From a bacterium (GTDB lineage: Bacteria; Krumholzibacteriota; Krumholzibacteriia; JACNKJ01): 64,000 bases of DNA. This document shows, piece after piece, positions 52,804 through 60,811 of this stretch. The position numbers and the translations under genes were made by a program. Every line of letters starts with the position of its first letter. Position 1 is the first letter of the stretch. The DNA is taken from positions 310,001-374,000 of the forward strand of contig JAAEPZ010000764.1 of assembly GCA_024231955.1 (NCBI GenBank), given 5' to 3'. Under the pieces are notes generated by a model. It searched no databases, was not told the origin of the DNA, and worked only from the letters and a program-made list of their open reading frames with translations.

Positions 52804-53448
52804 ATGACCAATGCTTTGAATCCATACGCCAGCACAACAGGACGTCCAAGTGACGAAGACCTGATCCTACGTGTCCAGGATGGTGACAAAAGAGCCTATG
52901 ATGAACTTGTGAAGCGCTTCAAAGTCAGGCTTTACAACTTCGTTTTGAGGATGCTCCACGATCCTGAACTCGCCGAGGAGATCACGCAGGACGCCTTTGT
53001 TCGTGCCTATGTCAACGCCGACAAGTATCGCACGATCGCCCGCTTTTCCACCTGGTTGTATACGATTGCGATCAACCTTGTTCGCAATCACGCCCGGCGC
53101 AAGAAACGGAGTCCGATCCAGAGGATGCCCATGATCGGCCGTCAGGATGGCGACAAAGTCGAAATGGATGCTCCGGATAGAGGGGAATTACCGGACAAGG
53201 ATGCAAACAGGAGAGAGATTCAGCTGCATATCGCGGATATCATGCTGAAGATCCCTGAACACTATCGAGAGCCTTTTGTTCTGCGCGAGGTTAATGATCT
53301 CACATATGAGGAGATTTCGGCTGTGACCGGTCTGAAACTCGGGACGGTTCGCAGTCGGATCAATCGAGCGAGAGCACACTTCAAAAATCACTGGACGGCA
53401 CGATTCAGGGATATGGAACAGACACCAGACGGAGGCGCAATGTTATGA
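52804..53448 (+). CDS. ECF sigma factor (RpoE-like)
   Basis: Extracytoplasmic-function sigma-70 factor of 214 residues. Region 2 covers about residues 20-95 (YDELVKRFKVRLYNFVLRML, EEITQDAFVRAY, RFSTWLYTIAINL) and region 4 about 145-205 (PEHYREPFVLREVNDLTYEEISAVTGLKLGTVRSRINRAR). Length and motifs fit the RpoE/SigW-like groups. ATG preceded by AAGGACA. The following anti-sigma gene overlaps by four bases, the usual arrangement. It probably controls an envelope response; the target sites suggested here are weak. Confidence 0.95.
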   Translation: MTNALNPYASTTGRPSDEDLILRVQDGDKRAYDELVKRFKVRLYNFVLRMLHDPELAEEITQDAFVRAYVNADKYRTIARFSTWLYTIAINLVRNHARRKKRSPIQRMPMIGRQDGDKVEMDAPDRGELPDKDANRREIQLHIADIMLKIPEHYREPFVLREVNDLTYEEISAVTGLKLGTVRSRINRARAHFKNHWTARFRDMEQTPDGGAML

Positions 53449-54092
53449 ACTGCAAAAATGCGAAAGAGTCCATTTGCAGTTATCTCGACGACCTGCTGAC
53501 TCAGCAGGAACAGGCGGAGCTCAATCTTCATCTTGAGGATTGCGCGGATTGCTCCTCCTATCTGGAGGACTTGCGCGAAGGCCTCGATATGCTGCATGAA
53601 CTCCCTCTGGAGTCTCCATCCGAGAACTTCGAATGGAATCTGAAGAGAAAGATCAACGAGGCAGTCACTGAGCAGGCGGTTCTGGCGAAGCATCAGAAGA
53701 AAAGCAGCTTCTGGCCACAATTTGCCACCTCCGCTGCCGCCGCTTTGCTCATTGCTCTTTGTGGAGCCTGGTTCTGGTATTCCGGTCTGATGAGCAGCAT
53801 TCCGGATATAGAGTCCCCGATTTTCGAGAGCTCAACCGAGATCGTAGAGGATGCCTCCCCTATGCAGCCCTCTCCAGCGGGGCGTGGTGGCGAGAGACTC
53901 GGACCGGCGATTCCCAATTTCACAATCGTCGGCGATCAGCAGGATGGTGGCGCCTCTTTCCAGGGCCATTCAACCATCCTCCCTTCGCGACCCGAGGATA
54001 TGGGACCATTCCTACCGGACAATGTGCAGCTTGACGATTCGGAGAGCGCTGCCGACAGCTTGATGAGTTCCACGGACGAGAATAGGCAATAG
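53445..54092 (+). CDS. Zinc-finger anti-sigma factor
   Basis: Membrane-anchored anti-sigma factor of 215 residues for the preceding sigma factor. The N-terminal ASD has the ZAS motif: Cys3 and the H-x3-C-x2-C group in LHLEDCADCSSYLEDL. One membrane helix (about 86-106, SAAAALLIALCGAWFWYSGL) is followed by an extracytoplasmic part of about 110 residues rich in Ser and Pro, which would sense the signal and be cut by proteases. It overlaps the sigma gene (ATGA) and is closed by a strong terminator. Confidence 0.9.
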   Translation: MNCKNAKESICSYLDDLLTQQEQAELNLHLEDCADCSSYLEDLREGLDMLHELPLESPSENFEWNLKRKINEAVTEQAVLAKHQKKSSFWPQFATSAAAALLIALCGAWFWYSGLMSSIPDIESPIFESSTEIVEDASPMQPSPAGRGGERLGPAIPNFTIVGDQQDGGASFQGHSTILPSRPEDMGPFLPDNVQLDDSESAADSLMSSTDENRQ

Positions 54093-54114
54093 CAGCAACC
54101 TGTCAATCAACTGT

Positions 54115-54147
54115 AAAACGCGAGTACTGTTTCGGTGCTCGCGTTTT
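54115..54147 (+). terminator. Bidirectional-type terminator after the sigma/anti-sigma operon
   Basis: A 13-bp stem with one G-T pair (AAAACGCGAGTAC with GTGCTCGCGTTTT) and a seven-base loop ends in four T residues and has a matching A-run on the other arm. It separates the sigma operon from the next lipoprotein gene. Confidence 0.85.
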
Positions 54148-54182
54148 CGTATTTCACAAGTCGTGGCGGATGATGTAATTGT

Positions 54183-54224
54183 TTGACCGCAGATCGATAC
54201 ATTCCTATTCTACATATGTGGAAT
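54183..54224 (+). promoter_or_regulatory. Sigma-70 promoter with overlapping palindrome
   Basis: TTGACC (54183-54188), exactly 17 bases and TATTCT (54206-54211) form a good promoter, with a start near 54218. An 18-base imperfect palindrome (ATTCTACATATGTGGAAT, 54207-54224, 16 of 18 bases symmetric) covers the -10 and the start, where a repressor could bind. It lies 47 bases before the ATG at 54271. Confidence 0.55.
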
Positions 54225-54270
54225 CAAACGGAAATCATTTCGGGATCCAATTGAACATACGGGGACTCTT

Positions 54271-55287
54271 ATGAAACGGCTTGCTCTTTGGCCTTTACTG
54301 ATCGTGCTCCTGCTGGGCACCGCTTGTCTCTCCGACAAGATGACCTCGGCGCTCGGTTCTTATTCGGATGTCTGGCTGATCAGTGAACGGGGTCTGCAGT
54401 CAAACTGGGTCCGTCGTTTCGCCGATGCGTTGAGCAATCCCCTCGAATACGTGTTTGAGACCGAAAACGAGTTCAATGTCTATATCCGTGCGGCTGATGA
54501 TCTCAATGAGTGCATGAACAAGAAGAACCTGGTTCTGCTGGTACGCACGGATCAGGACGGTAAACTGAAGAATCGGGTAATGAAGATTCTCGGGTCGGAA
54601 ATCATCCCCCGCACGGAGCAAGCGGGACATCTGATTCTCTACAAGAAGAACCTTTTCGCCAACGATCAGGATGTCTACTTCCTGCTGGTGAGCGGCAGTG
54701 TCGAGGAGGAGTATGTCCTCACCAGGCTGGCGCCTGTCATGTGCGATCGGATGCGAACATCCACCAAGGAGCGCTACCGCAATTTCCTGTTGAGCACCCG
54801 CGAGAACAAAGGGGGGGGGAAATACCTCTGGCAGCAATATGGTTTCACGGTCAGACATACCAGCGAATATCTGAAGCTGCAGGAGCGTCCTGATCTTGGG
54901 GCCATAGAATTACACAGGAAAGAGCCCAGTCGGGTTATCGGTCTCTTCTGGCAAAACAAGTGCGAGCAGGTTCCGCAGCTTGCCGACTCGACAGCCCTGT
55001 TTGATTTTCGCGCAGCCATCGTCGACACACTATACGGTGGTGATTACATGCTGAAGGAGGAGTGCGTCTACACTGCGACGGAATTTGCGGGCCTCCATGC
55101 GATCAGACTGAAGGGTGTCTGGCAGAATGATGCCGACATGACAGGCGGCGCCTTCATCACCTACTTCATGCGCGACAAGAAGAGGAAGCGCCTGATTGCC
55201 GTCGATCTGCTGGTTTACGCACCCGGTCAGGAGAAGCATCCGCTGATGAGAGAGCTTGAGGCGCTGGCCGAGACCTTCCGCATGTGA
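54271..55287 (+). CDS. Lipoprotein resembling the DUF4837 family
   Basis: Lipoprotein of 338 residues; lipobox LLGTAC (Cys19). The organisation resembles DUF4837 proteins known mainly from Bacteroidota: a lipidated N-terminus, YSDVWLISERGLQSNWVRRF, a segment on NLVLLVRTDQDG, a long central helical region and a C-terminal beta part (AGLHAIRLKGVWQNDADMTGGAFITYF). I make this assignment from general pattern, so it is tentative; function unknown for the family. It has its own promoter and stands 13 bases before aroB, so the two are probably co-transcribed. Confidence 0.6.
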   Translation: MKRLALWPLLIVLLLGTACLSDKMTSALGSYSDVWLISERGLQSNWVRRFADALSNPLEYVFETENEFNVYIRAADDLNECMNKKNLVLLVRTDQDGKLKNRVMKILGSEIIPRTEQAGHLILYKKNLFANDQDVYFLLVSGSVEEEYVLTRLAPVMCDRMRTSTKERYRNFLLSTRENKGGGKYLWQQYGFTVRHTSEYLKLQERPDLGAIELHRKEPSRVIGLFWQNKCEQVPQLADSTALFDFRAAIVDTLYGGDYMLKEECVYTATEFAGLHAIRLKGVWQNDADMTGGAFITYFMRDKKRKRLIAVDLLVYAPGQEKHPLMRELEALAETFRM

Positions 55288-55300
55288 TGGAGAACTGAAG

Positions 55301-56374
55301 ATGAAGACTCTACTCGTCTCGACGAAAACGGCAAAGTATCCCATTCTCATCGGGCGAGACCTGTCCGGTGAGGTTTTCGCGGAACATATCCGGGGTCGCA
55401 AGGCGATCTGTCTGGTGGACGCCAATGTCGCCGAGTTGCATGCCGAAAAACTTGATCAACTTCTGCCCGGCATCCCCCGCCTTACCGTACCGGCGGGGGA
55501 GTCCAGTAAAAGCCTGACGCTCTACCGGCAGCTGTCGGAGCAACTGCTGGCGCTCGGACTGGGACGTGACGGAGTTCTGGTTTCGGTTGGTGGTGGTGTC
55601 ACGGGGGATCTCTGCGGTTTTATAGCCGCCACCTACATGCGGGGGATTCCGTTCATTCAGGTCCCGACGACCCTCCTGGCCCAGGTGGATTCAGCGGTCG
55701 GCGGTAAGGTTGCAGTCAATCTTCCCGGTGCGAAGAATGCTCTGGGCTGTTTCCATCAGCCTCAGGCCGTACTGACGGATATCGATCTCCTCGACACACT
55801 GGAGCCAAGACAGGTTCGGGCCGGATTGGCGGAGGCCGTCAAGATGGCCGTGTGTCTCGACAGTTCCCTGGTCGACTGGATCGAGCAGCAGGGGGCGGGG
55901 TTGCTCGATCCCGCAGCACCCGCCATGGCGGAGTTGATTCACCGTTCATGTCAATTGAAGAGCGATATCGTTGCCCGCGATGAAAAGGAGAGCGGCTGCC
56001 GTCGTGTTCTGAATTTCGGGCACACTCTGGCCCATGCGATTGAGGCCTATACTCCAGGCACCGGTCTGCTGCACGGCGAGGCTGTCTCGATCGGCATGAT
56101 CTTCGCGCTGTCATTGGGGGAGCTTGCGCTCGATGTGAATCCACGGGTTCGCGCACGTCTGGACAGGATTCTCCGCAGCTTGAATCTCCCCGTGAGCATA
56201 CCCGCCGACCTTGATCCCGCTCGGCTGCTTGAGATAATAGGGACGGACAAGAAGAACCTGCAGGGACGTCCCCAATTCGTCCTGCTTGAGGGGTGGGGCG
56301 CTGCCCGTCTCGATATAACTGCCGACGACGAAACGATTCTGGAGCTGATCAGAGCGGGCCAAGTGAACTCGTAG
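55301..56374 (+). CDS. aroB: 3-dehydroquinate synthase
   Basis: Second shikimate-pathway enzyme: NAD- and zinc-dependent cyclisation of DAHP to 3-dehydroquinate; 357 residues. ATG 55301 follows GGAGA. Motifs: VPAGESSKSL, VSVGGGVTGDLCGFIAATY, QVPTTLLAQVDSAVGGKVAVN, and the zinc ligands in EAVKMAV, NFGHTLAHAIE and LLHGEAVSIG. Together with aroQ two genes on, and aroC/aroK 41 kb away, it supplies chorismate synthesis. Confidence 0.97.
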   Translation: MKTLLVSTKTAKYPILIGRDLSGEVFAEHIRGRKAICLVDANVAELHAEKLDQLLPGIPRLTVPAGESSKSLTLYRQLSEQLLALGLGRDGVLVSVGGGVTGDLCGFIAATYMRGIPFIQVPTTLLAQVDSAVGGKVAVNLPGAKNALGCFHQPQAVLTDIDLLDTLEPRQVRAGLAEAVKMAVCLDSSLVDWIEQQGAGLLDPAAPAMAELIHRSCQLKSDIVARDEKESGCRRVLNFGHTLAHAIEAYTPGTGLLHGEAVSIGMIFALSLGELALDVNPRVRARLDRILRSLNLPVSIPADLDPARLLEIIGTDKKNLQGRPQFVLLEGWGAARLDITADDETILELIRAGQVNS

Positions 56375-56491
56375 AGCGATAGTTTCACCTCATCCCCTGA
56401 AATGCGTTGACCCCTGTCCCGGCTCTTTGCTAGCGTACGGCCTTACCGATTTTACCATATTTCCATCTTCAACCATGGCAACAGGATAGAG

Positions 56492-57106
56492 ATGACATCA
56501 GATGTAAACCCCGTACATGGCGCCGGCAGCGCCCAAGTCCTGACCGAACAGGATCTGCTCAGACTCTACGAAAGCGGTCGAAGAGAGCTCTTCGTACCTC
56601 TTGCGGAATGGCTGAAAAGGGGCGGGCAACCAGCTAAAGCCATTGAACTTCTTGAAGAGGGCCTTGCCGAATTCCCGGATCGCATCAGCGGCTGGGTGCT
56701 GCTGGCCCGGGTAAAAATGCAGATGGGCGATATCAGGTCCGCCCGCAGACACTATGCGCATATCCTCGCTCGCCACGATTCCGGCAACCTGCCCGCCCTG
56801 CGCGCACTTGGCTCCGCCTGCATGGAGGAGGGCAATCTGTTCGAGGCCGAGAACTACATCAAACGCTGGCATGAGAGGGATCCGCTCGATCCAGAGGCTG
56901 AGGACCTCCTCGAGGAGCTGCAGGTCGGTGCCGGTGAGGCCGTTTTCGATCTGTCACCGGATCCTGCCCCCAGAGCCGTTCTCGATCTCAATCTCGATGA
57001 TATCGAAAGAGATCTGATGCCCGCCCCATCTCTGGAGGACCGAAACGCCTGGGAAGCTGAAGCACAGGACAGCATCAGGCGCAAGAGCGTCAGCAGGGGA
57101 GCCTGA
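56492..57106 (+). CDS. TPR-repeat protein
   Basis: Cytoplasmic protein of 204 residues without a signal peptide. About three tetratricopeptide units are visible between residues 35 and 145 (PAKAIELLEEGLAEFPDRISGW, GDIRSARRHYAHILARHDSGN, GNLFEAENYIKRWHERDPLDPE); the tail is acidic. It probably acts as a scaffold. It starts 117 bases after aroB and ends one base before aroQ. Genes with TPR repeats between aroB and aroQ also occur in some deltaproteobacteria, but a link to aromatic synthesis is not shown. Confidence 0.75.
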   Translation: MTSDVNPVHGAGSAQVLTEQDLLRLYESGRRELFVPLAEWLKRGGQPAKAIELLEEGLAEFPDRISGWVLLARVKMQMGDIRSARRHYAHILARHDSGNLPALRALGSACMEEGNLFEAENYIKRWHERDPLDPEAEDLLEELQVGAGEAVFDLSPDPAPRAVLDLNLDDIERDLMPAPSLEDRNAWEAEAQDSIRRKSVSRGA

Positions 57107-57107
57107 C

Positions 57108-57539
57108 ATGCCCCGTCTGCTGGTGTTGCACGGTCCCAATCTCAATCTGCTGGGCAAGCGGGATCCCGAAGTTTACGGTGAGCGGAGTCTCAAGGACATT
57201 TCTAGTGAGCTTGAGGCCTGGGCCAGGGAAAAGGGACTTGAATTGGAGTTCCTGCAGAGCAACATTGAGGGCGATCTGATCGACAACCTTCAGAAAGCTG
57301 AGGGTGTTTTCGGCGGCGTGGTTTTCAATCCCGGTGGCTTCAGCCACACCAGCGTGGCGCTGCGCGATTGTATCAGCGCGATTGAGGTTCCGGTGCTGGA
57401 GGTTCACATCTCCAATATCCATGCACGCGAGCAATTCAGACGTCATACGCTGACGGGGGAGGTCTCCCGCGGCATCATCACAGGACTGGGCGTCGACGGC
57501 TATAAATTGGCGATCCTGCAACTGGCCGAACTGATCTAG
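57108..57539 (+). CDS. aroQ: Type II 3-dehydroquinate dehydratase
   Basis: Third shikimate step, 3-dehydroquinate to 3-dehydroshikimate; 143 residues, the usual size of the dodecameric type II enzyme. MPRLLVLHGPNLNLLGKRDPEVYG is followed by the flexible lid residues, with the catalytic Tyr in VYG; NPGGFSHTSVALRDC and EVHISNIHARE carry the catalytic His. It precedes accB by 35 bases. Confidence 0.97.
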   Translation: MPRLLVLHGPNLNLLGKRDPEVYGERSLKDISSELEAWAREKGLELEFLQSNIEGDLIDNLQKAEGVFGGVVFNPGGFSHTSVALRDCISAIEVPVLEVHISNIHAREQFRRHTLTGEVSRGIITGLGVDGYKLAILQLAELI

Positions 57540-57574
57540 CAGGCTTCGCAGGGACAGGATGCGAAAGGAAAACA

Positions 57575-58030
57575 ATGCACGAGAATGAGATCCTCGAGCT
57601 GATCAAGATGCTGAAAAAACACAAGGATGTCGGAGAGATTGAGATCCAGAGGACCTTCTTCGGCTTCAAGAAGATCCGCGTCTCCAGAGCCGCCGGCAAC
57701 ACTACGCCCCCGCAGGCCACCCAGCTGCAGGCCCAACCGTCACCCCAGGTGAGTACCGTTTCCGCGGCAGAGAGCTCTCCGGCATCCAATCTTCATCCTG
57801 TCAAGGCACCCATGGTCGGCACCTTCTATCGGTCTCCCTCTCCGGACACGGCCCCCTTCCTGGAGGAGGGGGATCGCATCTCTCCCGGCAAGGTGATCTG
57901 TATCATCGAAGCGATGAAACTGATGAACGAAATCGAGGGCGACTGCAGCGGTGTCGTCAAGGAGATCGTTGCGGAAGACGGACAGGCCGTCGAATTCGGC
58001 CAGACACTCTTCCTTGTCGAAAAGGCGTAG
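57575..58030 (+). CDS. accB: Biotin carboxyl carrier protein of acetyl-CoA carboxylase
   Basis: Carries biotin between the carboxylase and transferase of acetyl-CoA carboxylase; 151 residues. It has an N-terminal helical segment (ILELIKMLKKHKDVGEIEIQR), a Pro/Ser/Thr-rich linker and the biotinyl domain with the target lysine in IEAMKLMNEIE. MVGTFYRSPSPD marks the start of the domain. Unusually, accC does not follow directly; pilT lies between them. Confidence 0.96.
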   Translation: MHENEILELIKMLKKHKDVGEIEIQRTFFGFKKIRVSRAAGNTTPPQATQLQAQPSPQVSTVSAAESSPASNLHPVKAPMVGTFYRSPSPDTAPFLEEGDRISPGKVICIIEAMKLMNEIEGDCSGVVKEIVAEDGQAVEFGQTLFLVEKA

Positions 58031-58087
58031 TGTTTCCAACTAATACGTAACCTGCCTCAAGCCTTCCTATGCTTCCGTCCCGGAACA

Positions 58088-58102
58088 AGGAGGGCTTCTT
58101 GC
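58088..58102 (+). promoter_or_regulatory. Weak sigma-54-like site upstream of pilT
   Basis: AGGAGG, five bases, TTGC: the GG and GC are at the right distance, but the rest of the -24 element does not match. It might let PilR-type control reach pilT, yet it could well be chance. Confidence 0.2.
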
Positions 58103-58130
58103 TACCTCCACAACAACCGTGGAGGCTGTG

Positions 58131-59303
58131 ATGGAACTATCTCAGATGTTGACCGAAATGGTGGATCGCGGAGCCAGCGATCTGCACCTCAAAGTGGGAC
58201 GTGCCCCCTCATACAGGGTATGCGGGGATCTCAAGTTCGCCGAGATGGAAAATTTGAACCTCGAGGATATGGCTCAGCTCTTCAAGCAGGCCCTTGACGA
58301 AAATCAACGGATCGAATTCGAGCGCAGCAAAGAGGTGGATTTCGCCCTGAGCATGCCGGGACTCGGCCGTTTCAGAGGGAACATCTTCATGCAGCGGGGC
58401 AGTCTGGGTATGGTGTTCAGGCATATCCCCACCGAGGTTCCCAATCTTCCCGATCTCAGCCTCCCCGATGTGATCGACACCTTCACCGAGAAGTCGCGAG
58501 GACTGGTTCTCGTAACCGGCATGACCGGCAGCGGCAAAAGCACGACTCTGGCGGCCATGGTCAAGCGGATCCTCGAAAAGCGGCCGGTGAGCATCATGAC
58601 GATCGAGGACCCTGTCGAATTTCTCCATCTCGATGGCTGTGGCATGATCACACAGCGTGAGGTCGGCGGCGATACCGTCTCCTTCTCCACCGCCCTCAAG
58701 CACGTTCTGCGTCAGGATCCCGACGTCCTCGTCATCGGTGAGATACGGGATGCGGCCACCATGCGGGTGGCCCTCACGGCTGCGGATACGGGACATCTTG
58801 TTCTCTCCACGCTGCATACCACGGACGCCGTCCAGACAATCAACCGGATGCTCTCACTCTTCCCGCCCGATCAACACACTGAGATCCGCTATCTGATCGC
58901 CCATAATCTGTCGGGCATCATCAGCATGCGCCTGGTCCAGTCCACGGATGAGCAGAGCCGGGTGCCGGCCACCGAGATACTTGTCGGCTGCTCGACCGTG
59001 CGCGAGTATATGCAGGATCCCAAGCAAATGGCCCGCATCAAGGATTTCATGGTGGAGGGAACCACGGTATACGGCACACGCACGTTTGACATGTCCCTCT
59101 ACGAGTTGTGCAAGAGCGAGACTATCTCCCTGGACGAGGCGCTGAAACACGCAACCCACCCGGATGAGATAAGGCTGAAAATGACCGGTATCGAAGGTGC
59201 GGAGAACCTGCTCCAGCCCATGGACATGACCTCCAGCCCCATAGTCGGGCAACAGAAAACAGAGAATGACATCTTCGAACCGATTGATCCGTTTCAAACC
59301 TGA
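58131..59303 (+). CDS. pilT: Type IV pilus retraction ATPase, PilT/PilU family
   Basis: Hexameric secretion ATPase of 390 residues that drives pilus retraction and twitching. ATG 58131 is preferred, with GGAGG five bases upstream; a GTG four codons earlier is possible. The N-terminal PAS-like domain begins with the typical DRGASDLHLKVGRAP; Walker A is GMTGSGKSTT (about 130), then the Asp box, Walker B (VLVIGEIRD) and the His box (STLHTTDAVQTINRM). The AIRNLIRE-like retraction motif is not well conserved, so PilU is possible. It separates accB from accC. Confidence 0.93.
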   Translation: MELSQMLTEMVDRGASDLHLKVGRAPSYRVCGDLKFAEMENLNLEDMAQLFKQALDENQRIEFERSKEVDFALSMPGLGRFRGNIFMQRGSLGMVFRHIPTEVPNLPDLSLPDVIDTFTEKSRGLVLVTGMTGSGKSTTLAAMVKRILEKRPVSIMTIEDPVEFLHLDGCGMITQREVGGDTVSFSTALKHVLRQDPDVLVIGEIRDAATMRVALTAADTGHLVLSTLHTTDAVQTINRMLSLFPPDQHTEIRYLIAHNLSGIISMRLVQSTDEQSRVPATEILVGCSTVREYMQDPKQMARIKDFMVEGTTVYGTRTFDMSLYELCKSETISLDEALKHATHPDEIRLKMTGIEGAENLLQPMDMTSSPIVGQQKTENDIFEPIDPFQT

Positions 59304-59383
59304 CTGGACAGATGAAGGATGATGTGATATCTCCTTCCTGATCCGCCGGGAGGCAGTCTTCGGGCGGTAACGGGAAGGTATGC

Positions 59384-60739
59384 ATGATTAAGAAGCTGGT
59401 TGTCGCTAACAGAGGTGAGATCGCCCTCAGGATCATGCGTGCCTGCGAAGAGCTCGGCATCGAAACGGTTGCCCTCCATTCCGAGGCGGACGAGGACAGT
59501 CTCCACGTTAAATTCGCCCACGAAACGGTATGCATCGGACCTGCGGCCTCAAGCCGCAGCTATCTCAACATCCACAACATCATCAGCGCCGCCGAGGTTA
59601 CCGGTGCCGACGCCGTGCATCCGGGCTACGGCTTCCTGGCCGAGAATGCCCACTTTGCGGAGATCTGCGCCTCGCACGGTTTGATCTTCGTCGGTCCCGA
59701 TCCGGATATGATCCGCCGGATGGGGGACAAGGCGCTGGCTCGCGAGACCATGATCGCCGCAGGCGTTCCGGTGGTGCCCGGCAGCGACGGTATCGTCGCC
59801 GACGAGGTCGAGGGGCTGACTGTGGCTCGTGCCATGGGCTTCCCCGTCATGATCAAGGCCAGCGCCGGTGGTGGCGGCAAGGGCATGCGGGCCGCCATGA
59901 CCGAAGAGGAGTTCGAGAGGGCCTTCCTCACCGCCAGAGGGGAGGCCGAAAATGCATTCGGCAACGGCGACATCTACATTGAGAAACTGATCCAGAAGCC
60001 CCGGCACATCGAGATCCAGATCATGGGTGACAAGCACGGGAATATCATCCATCTCGGAGAGCGCGACTGCTCGATACAGCGGCGTCACCAGAAGCTCATC
60101 GAGGAATCCCCCTCGCCGGCGGTGGATGATCACCTGCGCAAGAAGATGGGCAAAGCGGCCCGCAAGGCGGCGGAGGCGGTCTCCTACCACTCGGCCGGCA
60201 CCGTTGAATTTCTGCTGGATGTCACGGGCGACTTCTACTTCATGGAGATGAACACGCGCATCCAGGTCGAACACCCCGTAACCGAGATGGTCACGGGCGT
60301 CGATCTGCTCAAGGAGCAGATTCGGGTGGCGGCCGGCGAGACGCTCTCGGTCAGCCAAAAGGATATCGTCATTCGCGGGCACGCCATCGAGTGCCGTATC
60401 AATGCCGAGGACACCAGCCGCGATTTCGCCCCCATGCCGGGCAAGATCCGCGATATCCATCTCCCGGGCGGTCCCGGTATCCGGGTGGATACCCACGCCT
60501 ACGCCGGTTACGTCATCCCTCCATTCTACGACTCCATGATCGCCAAGCTTATCGCATACGGGGCCAACCGCGAGGAGGCCATAGACAGGATGCGACGGGC
60601 TTTGGATGAGTGCGTCGTGGATGGGGTGCCCAGCACGCTGCCCTTCCACCGTAAAATGATGCTCCACCACAGGTTCATCAGCGGGGACATCACCACACAC
60701 TTCCTCGAGGAGGAGGACTGGCGCGCCGCCGGCAAGTGA
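59384..60739 (+). CDS. accC: Biotin carboxylase subunit of acetyl-CoA carboxylase
   Basis: ATP-grasp enzyme of 451 residues that carboxylates biotin on AccB. It shows [18 protein letters not shown], the Gly-rich [14 protein letters not shown] loop, [30 protein letters not shown] and [14 protein letters not shown], all full-length hallmarks. GGGAAGG precedes the ATG. Conversion of acetyl-CoA to malonyl-CoA feeds the fab operon at 24-30 kb. Confidence 0.97.
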   Translation: MIKKLVVANRGEIALRIMRACEELGIETVALHSEADEDSLHVKFAHETVCIGPAASSRSYLNIHNIISAAEVTGADAVHPGYGFLAENAHFAEICASHGLIFVGPDPDMIRRMGDKALARETMIAAGVPVVPGSDGIVADEVEGLTVARAMGFPVMIKASAGGGGKGMRAAMTEEEFERAFLTARGEAENAFGNGDIYIEKLIQKPRHIEIQIMGDKHGNIIHLGERDCSIQRRHQKLIEESPSPAVDDHLRKKMGKAARKAAEAVSYHSAGTVEFLLDVTGDFYFMEMNTRIQVEHPVTEMVTGVDLLKEQIRVAAGETLSVSQKDIVIRGHAIECRINAEDTSRDFAPMPGKIRDIHLPGGPGIRVDTHAYAGYVIPPFYDSMIAKLIAYGANREEAIDRMRRALDECVVDGVPSTLPFHRKMMLHHRFISGDITTHFLEEEDWRAAGK

Positions 60740-60811
60740 CAGGTCTCCTTTATCGGCCTGGACATCACATTGAGAGAAAACACCTGTTTTGCAGCCACAG
60801 CGGAGGATACG

